A DNA stretch of 64,000 nucleotides from Cyrtodaria siliqua (Eukaryota > Mollusca > Bivalvia > Adapedonta > Hiatellidae), in assembly GCA_037043455.1 (NCBI GenBank), contig JAWPHD010000132.1, forward strand, positions 372,001-436,000. Reading direction: 5' to 3'. A model generated the notes under the pieces. That model searched no databases. It was not told the DNA's origin and worked only from the letters and a program-made list of their open reading frames with translations. Positions 58,501 to 63,002 of the stretch are shown piece after piece (the first letter of the stretch is position 1; every line of letters starts with the position of its first letter). The position numbers and the translations under genes are program-made.

Positions 58501-60906
58501 ACCGTTACTCGGAGAATGACGTTCTTCTAGTAGACCCATTCGTCCAGAAGAAGTTTTCCTAGCCCGGTGCAGGATAGGGCATACACGTTATACACATTCG
58601 TATTTATTGCAAGGTGAGCAATTACCAGAATGTATACCCTGCTTTGCACCTTCAACGGTCAAACACATCTTGTTGGAATGTGTAGACTTTGATCTTATGC
58701 GTCAAAGGTACTACACTGCCAATACTATGAAAGAGTTATTTGATACTATATATTTTAGTCTTGTTTTAGATTTCCTGAAAGAAAATAGACTATATAAATC
58801 ACTACATGAGTTGTCATTTCATACAAAATGTTATTAAACGAGTTCAGGAATGTGTTATTTAGCGAGCCTCTGGCGAGCTTAATAACAAATTCCTGGACGA
58901 GTTTAATAAAAATAAAAACATGGCTCAAAAACGACAAGAAACTACACATTATTGCTTGTCTTCATCTACATACGGCGGACTGTTACCCTCACAACATCGC
59001 CGATTCAGTGCTATATCCACGGACTCCACGGATTAACGGGTGTTTTGGGACATTGACTAGACGAACGTACTGACACTGCACTTGATTCGGTCGCCTTGTA
59101 TTACACATGGTTAATATAAGGAAATACGTAATGGGTATATTATACGGAATACAAGCAGTTCCATGTGATAAAATATGTTATTATATATATTTACTTATTG
59201 ATATACCCGTTGACGGGCATTTGTTGAGTTACATATATAGTTTATATTACTACCATATCATCCCTTATTTGTAAATTGTTTTATCTTTATAAATTAATTT
59301 GTAATTACTACTTCATTTCTTCGTCCATTACGTGGTCCCGCCTTAGTTCTATTAAGTCGCGGGAAAGCATATATAAGCAGTATTTTATAATGGATATTTA
59401 GACAATAAAACATGTTTAAAAACATTTTTACTGAAATAAATGCAATAACCTGTTGAAAGTTACATTTTACACTAAGCAAACGGTTTTAGCCGAAATTAAG
59501 GTTTTATTTCATACCCCAGGCAACACCGTTTTCGCTTATTGGAGTAAGGATTGGATGGGGTATGGAAGTTAATACTCGGTCCAGGCAATGTTTCATCTGT
59601 TTTTGCGCACAATATGACCTATTTATGTGTCGACGTGCCGTAAAACACCATTCATTCATTCATTAATTAATTCATTCTTTCATTCATTCATTTCAAGTTG
59701 AGTACTTGAACATTTGCAAGAGTTGCAAGACTAAAAAGCTAAAGTAGGGTTAGGTTACCATAAACATCGTGTAACCCGAGATGTATGTTTTATAAAGACA
59801 GCTCGAGTGCTTCGGGAATGCAAAAAACATATGTTAGGTTTTAAGTCAAGTTTGGAACCAAGATTCGTTCTACATAAACATTTTTGACGGTGCCAATTTT
59901 TAAACATGAGGAGGGTGTGTACATCTACCCACGTTTACCGTTATTCCAGTTTTACAGTAATGTACACCCACACACCCGAGGAAGACGAAGTCTAACCATT
60001 TTCCATTTCAGCTTGTAAAATACACCTGAGTGAGACAACAGCAGGTATTTTGACAGAATTAGGAGGCTACACTATCATCAAAAGAGAAGATTTCGAAGAC
60101 AAGGTAATACTGCTACTACTACGCGTAATAATAATAATAATAGAATGATATGAAAAGCCCTGTCATTAACATTAACTGCAATATTGAAATATATTGATAT
60201 ATAGAAATGGGTGTAATGAATTTAGACAAAGTAAACATGTATTATGATTATCCATGAGTTCATGTTAGGGCAATAGTTTTAAAATCAGAATTTTCAGAAA
60301 AGTTAGACGAAAACGTCTAACATGCAATTTGTTGGGTAGATCTTTATTTTAGAAACTATCGTGCCAGATACGTACCCGCAATAATCACATTTATCACATA
60401 ACTTAGGGTGTGGGAGTGGAATAACACCATTCTATATTTTCGATATACCACTAGCTATATAAGTATGCAAATGAGCCTAGTATGAGCTGTCAAAAAAATC
60501 GATAATGGCTATGATCCAATTCGCGCGGTTTATGTCGGTTTCGCGTGTTAAAGCGGCAGGCAAAATGCAATAAAAGTCGATATGTGAGTTACGTATGAAT
60601 AGAATCCAACATTCGTTCTCATTCATTGTTGAATTTATTAAACCCGTTAGTAAAAATGATATAATGCTCGGCAAGAGCCTCGACAGCTCGTTTAATAAAT
60701 TCAATAATGAATGAGTACTCATGTAAGATCTTCTATATGTTATATAATTTTAGAATGACCAAGAACTGATGATGGCGTTCAAGGGCCATGTGCGGACCTA
60801 CTGGTTGTTAGGCAAGGAAGGGTTTGCATCGCTGGATTCCGACTATTCGAGCCAATCTGATGTAGAAAACAAACAACACACTAGCGCATATAAACCTACT
60901 GGCTGA
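33281..60906 (+). CDS. NIT-domain membrane guanylyl cyclase, 12 exons, 668 aa
   Basis: Joining twelve exons (33281-33455, 35506-35668, 39103-39324, 41337-41454, 43212-43565, 44423-44622, 45892-46078, 51431-51536, 52884-53021, 58108-58206, 60012-60103, 60754-60906) gives one uninterrupted frame with GT/AG borders and matching phases. Residues about 74-90 are TM1. Residues ~113-345 are an extracellular NIT-type sensor ([11 protein letters not shown] at 124-134, [11 protein letters not shown] at 244-254) and ~370-394 are TM2. A helical linker with [12 protein letters not shown] follows, then the class III cyclase domain to ~630. FADIVGFT (D458) and [10 protein letters not shown] (E498, D502) supply the metal aspartates and guanine glutamate; [11 protein letters not shown] supplies the guanine cysteine C570. 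It should convert GTP to cGMP inside the cell. There is no kinase-homology domain. Related NIT-GCs in Platynereis act in nitric oxide signalling. Odd: K581 replaces the usual catalytic Arg. Confidence 0.93.
33575..33790 (+). mobile_element. tRNA-derived SINE in intron 1
   Basis: The head GGCGTGTCCCAGTGGATAGC has a box A-like start, with box B-like CCGGGTTCAAAC about 45 nt later. A conserved GTCGGATGAGGACGTAAACC domain follows, then GGCGGTCCCGTG. It begins 120 bp after the exon 1 donor. Confidence 0.65.
34045..34135. repeat. Dispersed repeat family H
   Basis: CAGACCACCCACTTTTCCTG...GTACACCT-CCGCCATCC-TAAGAATCGA is also found at 51230-51325, beside the Tc1-like element. Confidence 0.6.
34490..34860. 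repeat. Intronic repeat related to the right-end satellite
   Basis: GACGTCATTGGCTTAGTATG followed by ATGAAATTGCT and AGTTAACCGATTT parallels 62978-63040, where the same order leads into the 42-bp satellite. An A run lies at 34801-34811. Confidence 0.45.
35105..35490. repeat. Compound microsatellite ending beside exon 2
   Basis: Successive blocks of (TATG)n, (TACG)n, (ATTC)n, (ATTT)n, (ATTC)n, (ATTT)n and (TTA)n run for nearly 400 bp. Frames of 96-147 residues of FIHS and FIYL repeats are translations of it. Its end is 15 bp from the exon 2 border. Confidence 0.97.
35506..35668 (+). CDS. Cyclase exon 2: first transmembrane segment
   Basis: After AAATAG the exon reads [20 protein letters not shown], with the hydrophobic span [17 protein letters not shown] (residues 74-90) flanked by basic residues on the N side. 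It ends at AG/GTAAGT with two bases over (phase 2). Basic residues before TM1 suggest a cytoplasmic N-terminus. Confidence 0.85.
36597..38860. repeat. ~31-bp minisatellite in intron 2
   Basis: Units of the form AATCAGTAGAATACGA-CCCCAGTCCTTA recur from 36605 to 38830, with a very regular core at 36690-36985. Degenerate units lie on both sides. The array is interrupted by the foldback element at 37874-38408. Confidence 0.95.
37874..38408. mobile_element. TTAA-flanked foldback element inside the minisatellite
   Basis: It starts AGCGAATGTAGCGACACAGC and ends GCTGTGTCGCTATATTCCCT, each bordered by TTAA. The arms extend about 180 bp inward (GAAAGAATTATCAAAATCGG and CCGATTTTGATAATTCTTTC). It is 535 bp without coding sequence, resembling a piggyBac-type MITE. 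Confidence 0.8.
39103..39324 (+). CDS. Cyclase exon 3: N-terminal half of the NIT sensor
   Basis: The acceptor TTTCTTCCTAATTACTTTAG precedes [20 protein letters not shown] and [20 protein letters not shown]. The LQ-x-ER-x-x-SA-YL pattern is the hallmark of the first NIT helix. The exon ends CG/GTAGGT in phase 2, encoding residues 113-187. Confidence 0.9.
39565..40150 (-). repeat. Dispersed repeat family A, near full-length, intron 3
   Basis: In reverse complement it runs from the CCATTTCGCATGTTTAGTGG region (40140) to CCTTGAATGCT (39568). It includes TGACCGTTCCAAGGCGGTAG, shared with 62041. Confidence 0.7.
40186..40678. mobile_element. TIR element with a tRNA-like module, intron 3
   Basis: GGGACACTGTCCGTAA at the left faces TTACGGACAGTGTCCC at the right, next to TTAA on the left and TTTAA on the right. 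It is about 490 bp with no transposase. A tRNA-like module occupies 40425-40537. This is a separate family from 11185-12017, but with the same build. Confidence 0.7.
40425..40537 (+). other. tRNA-like module with an interrupted anticodon arm
   Basis: GCCCGCTTAGCTCAGTTGGG matches a tRNA acceptor/D arm, and GGGCTGCGAGTTCAATCGCA resembles a T arm. AAGCGG can pair back to the start. About 45 extra bases sit where the anticodon arm belongs and contain a CACAC...GTGTG hairpin, so a functional tRNA is unlikely. Confidence 0.5.
41337..41454 (+). CDS. Cyclase exon 4: middle of the NIT sensor
   Basis: Acceptor TTCTATGTAG, then [20 protein letters not shown] and [20 protein letters not shown], ending AAG/GTATTT in phase 0. 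It is an amphipathic helical segment, residues 187-226, as expected between the two NIT helical bundles. Confidence 0.85.
41515..42585. repeat. Nested repeats in intron 4 (family G interrupted by family A)
   Basis: GGAAACGTCAATATTCGTAC at 41571 and CATACTCGTT...TATCCTAATACAAATCTAAT at 42440-42570 match the two halves of the element at 62410-62831. Between them a family A copy (41855-42330, with TGCGATGACCGGACAACG and CCTTTCCAAGTCGGTAACCC) is inserted. A small foldback (AAAGGGGTCTGACGA and its partner) lies at 41762-41842. Confidence 0.55.
42772..42885. repeat. Inverted partner of 46645-46745
   Basis: AGTCTGTTCATGAGAGGT...AAGCGGTATTCTACTTTAAAG is found as its reverse complement at 46645-46745 on the other side of exons 5-7. 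Confidence 0.7.
43212..43565 (+). CDS. Cyclase exon 5: C-terminal half of the NIT sensor
   Basis: Acceptor TTCTTTTCCTTAG, 118 codons, donor CAG/GTAGGT, phase 0 at both ends. It carries [20 protein letters not shown], the second NIT signature with a conserved RER. Long helices follow, with potential N-glycosylation sites (NAS, NNT, NMT) consistent with an extracellular position. Confidence 0.92.
43640..44245. mobile_element. Foldback element filling most of intron 5
   Basis: AGTGGTAAATAAAAATACCT...TGTTGAGAAATAA (43771-43815) faces TTTATTTCTCAACCG...GTATTTTTATTTACCACT (44071-44122). The outer arms TCGGGGTGCTTGATTCAGCC and its partner TGACTGAAACAAACACCCCA pair as well. No coding sequence. Confidence 0.65.
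44423..44622 (+). CDS. Cyclase exon 6: juxtamembrane helix and TM2
   Basis: Acceptor TTTCATTTTAG, then [20 protein letters not shown] and the hydrophobic span [20 protein letters not shown] (continuing IIYAVYNL), residues ~370-394. It ends IHIAD plus two bases at AG/GTACGT. It links the sensor to the cytoplasmic half. Confidence 0.93.
44665..44860 (-). repeat. Dispersed repeat family A, truncated, intron 6
   Basis: AGCATTCAAGGTGCACGGTC and CAGCCTTGGAACAGTCCGTG match the reverse family A copies at 39570 and 39690. Confidence 0.65.
45650..45765 (+). mobile_element. SINE fragment in intron 6
   Basis: Contains ATGAGACTTTAAACTAG (the SINE conserved block) followed by a head-like GGTCTGGTGTGGCCACGATG and box B-like CCCGGGTTCAATC. 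It ends about 125 bp before the exon 7 acceptor. Confidence 0.5.
45892..46078 (+). CDS. Cyclase exon 7: signalling helix and start of catalytic domain
   Basis: Acceptor TATCTATTTAG; residues 411-473. [20 protein letters not shown] is the dimerising linker typical of guanylyl cyclases. [20 protein letters not shown] holds the first metal aspartate (D458). The donor CAA/GTTTGT is weak but gives a perfect phase-0 join to exon 8 ([14 protein letters not shown]), as in other cyclases. Confidence 0.95.
46375..46520. repeat. Dispersed repeat family D, intron 7
   Basis: Same block order as 9720-9925 (TAGCGAGAGCAGA, GACATCATTTCTAAATG, ACCATTGTAAAAA). Confidence 0.6.
46645..46745. repeat. Inverted partner of 42772-42885, intron 7
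   Basis: CTTTAAAGTAGAATACCGCT and ACCTCTCATGAACAGACT are the reverse complement of the intron 4 segment. A GAGAGGTAATACATTACCTC palindrome marks the middle. Confidence 0.7.
46991..48451. mobile_element. Inverted dimer of the TTAA/tRNA-like element, intron 7
   Basis: Two reverse-oriented copies of the 11185-12017 element lie head to tail. TTAA precedes AGCTACAGACGCCCTA at 46991 and follows TAGGGACTGTACAGCT at 48451. The first copy (to ~47704) has lost the segment with one tRNA-like module at 47128. The second (from ~47705) lacks its outer ~80 bp but keeps both modules (minus 47812-47885, plus 48172-48249). Confidence 0.75.
48500..49235. mobile_element. ACTTAAGT-rich foldback element, intron 7
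   Basis: ATGTGTTTCACAAACATAAA...TTAAGTTTCTACTTAAGAAC at the left mirrors GAAACTGGTTTGGTGAAACA...CTTAAGAACTTAAATTTAAG at the right. Open frames across it are incidental. Confidence 0.5.
49250..49470 (+). repeat. Dispersed repeat family F, left part split by the Tc1-like element
   Basis: ATTCACGGTGTTTTAAAATA and GTTTGGATTCTAAAAATATG match 31530 and 31620. The rest of the repeat (GTAAGTAGGTTTAGAAACGG) resumes at about 51343, after the transposon. Confidence 0.6.
49471..51226 (+). mobile_element. Tc1-like DD34E transposon in intron 7
   Basis: CACTGGTCAAAATTGCTAAC at the left and GTTAGCAATTTTGACTAGTG at the right are inverted repeats of ~27 bp with two mismatches. They are flanked by TA on each side (49469-49470, 51227-51228), the Tc1/mariner target duplication. 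The 1756-bp element carries a damaged transposase. Confidence 0.92.
49755..51020 (+). pseudogene. Tc1-like transposase with an intron-like gap and one frameshift
   Basis: The N-terminal part [16 protein letters not shown]...TSIRQ (49755-49826) continues at 50083 as [20 protein letters not shown]. The 256 bp between has GT...AG ends. The paired helix-turn-helix region runs to about 50310, where a single missing base shifts the frame; the rest is open from GLRARRHF (near 50332) to TAA 51018-51020. The catalytic triad is complete: [17 protein letters not shown] and [11 protein letters not shown], with 34 residues between the second Asp and Glu. It would be inactive as it stands, but is otherwise well preserved, so the insertion is fairly young. 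Confidence 0.9.
51230..51325. repeat. Dispersed repeat family H, intron 7
   Basis: Matches 34045-34135 (CAGACCACCCACTTTCCTGG and CGCCATCCATAAGAATCGA). It sits between the Tc1-like element and the rest of the family F copy. Confidence 0.6.
51431..51536 (+). CDS. Cyclase exon 8: guanine-binding and second metal motif
   Basis: Acceptor CTATAATCACAG; reads [20 protein letters not shown] then [17 protein letters not shown]498 is the guanine-selective glutamate (adenylyl cyclases have Lys) and D502 the second metal ligand. It ends in phase 1 at TCAG/GTATGA. Confidence 0.96.
51545..51890 (+). repeat. Dispersed SINE-like repeat family C, intron 8
   Basis: Matches 4060-4400 (GTTATATGGCGCTAACAGGA, CCCTGAGACAATACGGAGAT, ACCCGGGAACCACGCGG). 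It starts only 8 bp after the exon 8 donor. Confidence 0.65.
52135..52480. repeat. Three degenerate ~120-bp repeats, intron 8
   Basis: TGAAATTACAAAGGCATATG (52163), TGAAAGTGCAAAGGCTCATG (52282) and TGAAAGTGCAAAGTCATGTG (52403) mark successive units. A (GA)n run follows at 52508-52533. Confidence 0.65.
52884..53021 (+). CDS. Cyclase exon 9: catalytic domain core
   Basis: Acceptor ATATGACAG; reads [20 protein letters not shown]...[11 protein letters not shown], residues 509-555. The H-x-x-E-x-A-L-DIL pattern and LRIG-HSG are standard cyclase landmarks. It ends in phase 1 at AGCG/GTAAAT. Confidence 0.95.
54310..54740. repeat. G-rich ~125-bp repeat with G-quadruplex potential
   Basis: Three to four units combine a G-rich block (such as GGGGTGAGAGGCGGGGCGGG) with GAGGGTTGCAACATATATGTG and AAGAATTGACTAAA-CACAGAAATAT. 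Proline-rich minus-strand frames here are translations of the G-rich blocks. Confidence 0.85.
54866..55440. repeat. Three ~190-bp tandem repeats
   Basis: GGTTCCATGGGAGCCCA recurs at about 54882, 55074 and 55266. Each time it is followed by GTAAGAGATATAGAC-TGTAAACACAGCTTACACGC. The array ends in GACGCCGACGCCGACCCCGG and an AATAGTCGAGCTAAAAA tail, suggesting the 3' end of an interspersed element. Confidence 0.8.
55850..56110 (-). repeat. Dispersed repeat family F, reverse copy
   Basis: GAATCCAAACTCCAGACAC, AACTCATAA-TCTTTTACGC and AAGTGTAATTTTGCCATTAT are reverse complements of family F blocks at 31160, 31580 and 31620. Confidence 0.6.
56880..56965 (+). other. tRNA-like module inside the long-TIR element
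   Basis: GGGTGGCGTAATGGTAGATC (D arm, box A), CCGCCTCGCATGCGG (good anticodon stem, loop with CGC) and GTGGGTTCTATACCC (T arm, box B) follow in order. The acceptor stem pairs poorly. It could be a decayed tRNA-Ala-like gene or a SINE head. Confidence 0.5.
58108..58206 (+). CDS. Cyclase exon 10: guanine cysteine and transition-state motif
   Basis: Acceptor TGTATTATAG; reads [20 protein letters not shown] then [13 protein letters not shown]570 is the second guanine-selecting residue and N577 is the conserved Asn. Position 581, normally Arg in the N-x-x-x-R motif, is Lys (AAG, 58183-58185). It ends in phase 1 at CAAC/GTAGGT. Confidence 0.96.
58325..59073 (+). pseudogene. 5'-truncated LINE C-terminus, intron 10
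   Basis: A frame reading [20 protein letters not shown]...[14 protein letters not shown] (58355-58485) resembles the end of a LINE RNase H domain. After a frameshift come [20 protein letters not shown] and [20 protein letters not shown] then [13 protein letters not shown] (58555-58720), the R-x-GHT-x-x-THG...C-x-x-C...H-x-L-x-x-C block of Jockey-type elements. The longest open piece is 58607-58837. The sequence up to 59073 is probably the rest of its 3' end. Confidence 0.8.
59330..59670. repeat. Dispersed repeat family E, partial, intron 10
   Basis: CCGAAATTAAGGTTTTATTT and ATACCCC match 17578. It ends in GTGCCGTAAAACACCATTCA and an imperfect (ATTC)n tail. Confidence 0.55.
60012..60103 (+). 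CDS. Cyclase exon 11: end of catalytic domain
   Basis: Acceptor TTTCCATTTCAG; reads [20 protein letters not shown] then [11 protein letters not shown]. The KIHLS-T motif matches the usual I-x-VS-x-x-T stretch after the active site. It ends AAG/GTAATA in phase 0. Confidence 0.95.
60410..60725. mobile_element. Foldback MITE copy 2, intron 11
   Basis: This is the reverse-oriented relative of 6310-6600. TCATTCATTGTTGAATTTAT...AAACCCG faces GTTTAATAAATTCAATAATG, and GGTGTGGGAGTGGAATAAC is shared. It ends about 28 bp before the exon 12 acceptor. Confidence 0.7.
60754..60906 (+). CDS. Cyclase exon 12: C-terminal tail and stop
   Basis: Acceptor TATAATTTTAG; reads [20 protein letters not shown] then [20 protein letters not shown] and [10 protein letters not shown], stop TGA 60904-60906. 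[10 protein letters not shown] is the standard cyclase domain ending (KG-x-x-x-TYWL-G). The last residues are encoded inside a shifted second copy of a 97-bp duplication. Confidence 0.95.
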   Translation, partial: NDQELMMAFKGHVRTYWLLGKEGFASLDSDYSSQSDVENKQHTSAYKPTG

Positions 60907-60965
60907 TAAGCAAGAAAGGGTTTAGATCGCTGGAATCGGACTGTTTGTTGTAGAAAATAAAATTT
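60797..60965. repeat. 97-bp tandem duplication across the stop codon
   Basis: ACCTACTGGTTGTTAGGCAA at 60797 is repeated as ACCTACTGGCTGATAAGCAA at 60894. It is followed by GGGTTT-ATCGCTGGA and TGTAGAAAA-AAA in both. The offset of 97 bp puts the second copy out of frame, and the TGA lies within it. The second copy is shorter and clearly diverged. Confidence 0.9.
60956..60961 (+). promoter_or_regulatory. Candidate polyadenylation signal for the cyclase gene
   Basis: AATAAA 50 bp after the stop; another is at 61050-61055. Either could be used. Confidence 0.3.
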
Positions 60966-61372
60966 AAAAAACTAATACATATGTGTAGAGAAATAGGAAG
61001 GATAAAACCTCCCTATACTCATTTCTGTCAAAAAATATATTGCTCCCCAAATAAAATATCAAAATCAACATATTGCATATTTTAATCTCAGAGATTACAT
61101 TATTCTGAGATATTCTTAATGAATATATTTGAAATATAAATTTTACGGTGTTTTTAACACATATTATGCATTAAAACATCCATGCTGTTGAGTTCTCTAA
61201 CAGATAATTTGAACACGTGAACTTTTGTCGTTGAAACATATTTTAATGCTTCTTTAACCAATAGAAAACAGAAACGTTTCAATTGAATTGTTAACTTATA
61301 TGTTCTTTTAAAATATAAAGATGTTTGTCAGAGCTTAGTTTTGCATTTTTTGTTTTATTTTTCCGGAATGAA

Positions 61373-61442
61373 AAAATGTATAAGAGTTACATGTTATTTG
61401 TGTACCTTAGTACACAAATAACATGTAACTCTTATACATTTT
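61373..61442. repeat. Perfect 33-bp inverted repeat with a 4-nt loop
   Basis: The left arm starts AAAATGTATAAGAGTTACAT (61373-61405) and the right arm is its exact reverse complement (61410-61442), separated by CTTA. It lies 467 bp downstream of the cyclase stop. Confidence 0.97.
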
Positions 61443-61739
61443 CTATTTGGTAATGGTATTAATACTTTATACAATTAATATAATCTGTGTGTAGATTGTA
61501 TTGTCACATACTCCTCCATGAAAACATGATATACCTAACAGATATACAACACACTTAGTTTACAAACGTTAGCAGAGTCTTCATTATGAAAAACACAAAA
61601 ATAAACATTGATAAAACAGATATTTGAACTTTGCATGTAGTAGTTATATAATTTTATATGAGTATGTAATAGAAAAAGTAATATTAATTTGACATGTACA
61701 ATATACATGTGTGTTCATACATGTAGTAACCAATGTATT

Positions 61740-62190
61740 AAAACATACAGTCTTGTCGTGCCCTTAGTGGTTTAATCTGTGTTGCTCTGGCTTCTGCCAT
61801 GTCATTGAGCACCTTCTTTGCGGCTTTCTAGGCTATTTTTCTTTGTATTTATATATACACGAGCATCTTCGTGTTTTACTTATATTGCCTATTATTGCTG
61901 CCTTGTTTGTTAGAGAATAGTTCATGGCGGGGATTTCTTTCTTTACACTGTCCCGTTCTATTGGGTTGACAGTAGGGTAAGTGTGAGGTTTGGTGCACCC
62001 TAGAACCTGGTTTAAACCCCCACCGACCTTTTTTGCCACTGACCGTTCCAAGGCGGTAGCCCTATTGTCAACCCTTTTGTGTTTATGATGTCTTATTTGC
62101 CCTTTAATTCATCTTTAAATTTGTTCTTTGTTTCTGTGTGTGTTTGCGATTGACTGTCGTCCTTGAATGCTGCGTTTCCTGTTCGATTTT
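61740..62190 (+). repeat. Dispersed repeat family A, near full-length copy
   Basis: It contains all the blocks used to define the family, including TGACCGTTCCAAGGCGGTAG and the CCTTGAATGCTGC end. Confidence 0.7.
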
Positions 62191-62409
62191 TATATCTATA
62201 TATACACCCCGACCCAATGAGCATACAAGTCACCTGTACAAAGGACATGTCAAGTTGTCAAGTTCCAATTCAAATTATGATACAGATATATTACAGCATT
62301 ATCCTTCAATTTCTGGTAGATATCAACATAATTATATGAAAATCATCAAGAGAGAATACGTTTTTTATTATGAATATACGTATATACAAATATACGCATA
62401 TTCAGTATA

Positions 62410-62600
62410 TATCATTGCATACGCATTAACAAGCTCCGTTAACTTTCAATGTTACAGGAAACGTCAATATTCTCTCATATTGACGTGTAGAAAATTCAAA
62501 TTGGGTGTGTAATGTATACTCGTTCGTGATAGATGCAATTTTCTGTTCATGTCAAAGAAAGTATGTCACGTGATGTAAACAATTTATTGTGAAAATTGCA
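62410..62600. repeat. Dispersed repeat family G
   Basis: CATTGCATACGCATTAACAA, GGAAACGTCAATATTCTC and TATACTCGTTCGTGATAG correspond in order to 41527-41600 and 42440-42470. Confidence 0.6.
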
Positions 62601-62700
62601 CGATGTAACGAATATTTTTGATGAAAATTAAATGTTAAAACCTATTTTTTATTATTCTTATTATTCCTTTATAAATTAAAAATGCGTATGCAATAAAAAA

Positions 62701-62831
62701 GGTTATTATATTTGTATTGGGATATACGCACTGAGTCTCGTTCTTCTGCGAAAAATATTGCGCTCCTAAAGTCGCGCAATATTGTTACGCTGAAAAACTC
62801 GTGCTTATATCCCAATACAAATCTAATAACC
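62701..62831. mobile_element. Nested hairpin element
   Basis: GGTTATTATATTTGTATTGG (62701) pairs with CCAATACAAATCTAATAACC (62812-62831), arms ~36 bp with few mismatches. An inner AATATTGCGC/GCGCAATATT palindrome sits in the centre. A half copy is at 42535-42570. Confidence 0.75.
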
Positions 62832-63002
62832 TATAAATACACACCTCTTCTATTTAAACAATTATCTCATCTCTTAAGGCAGGGCACTATATCTCAGTTT
62901 CATCCCAGCTTACGGTAATCGCAACGTGATAGTAAAAATATCATCACATGTGCAGCTTTGGTGCGCTCTGTTTCGGTGACGTCATCGACTCAGTATGGTG
63001 AA

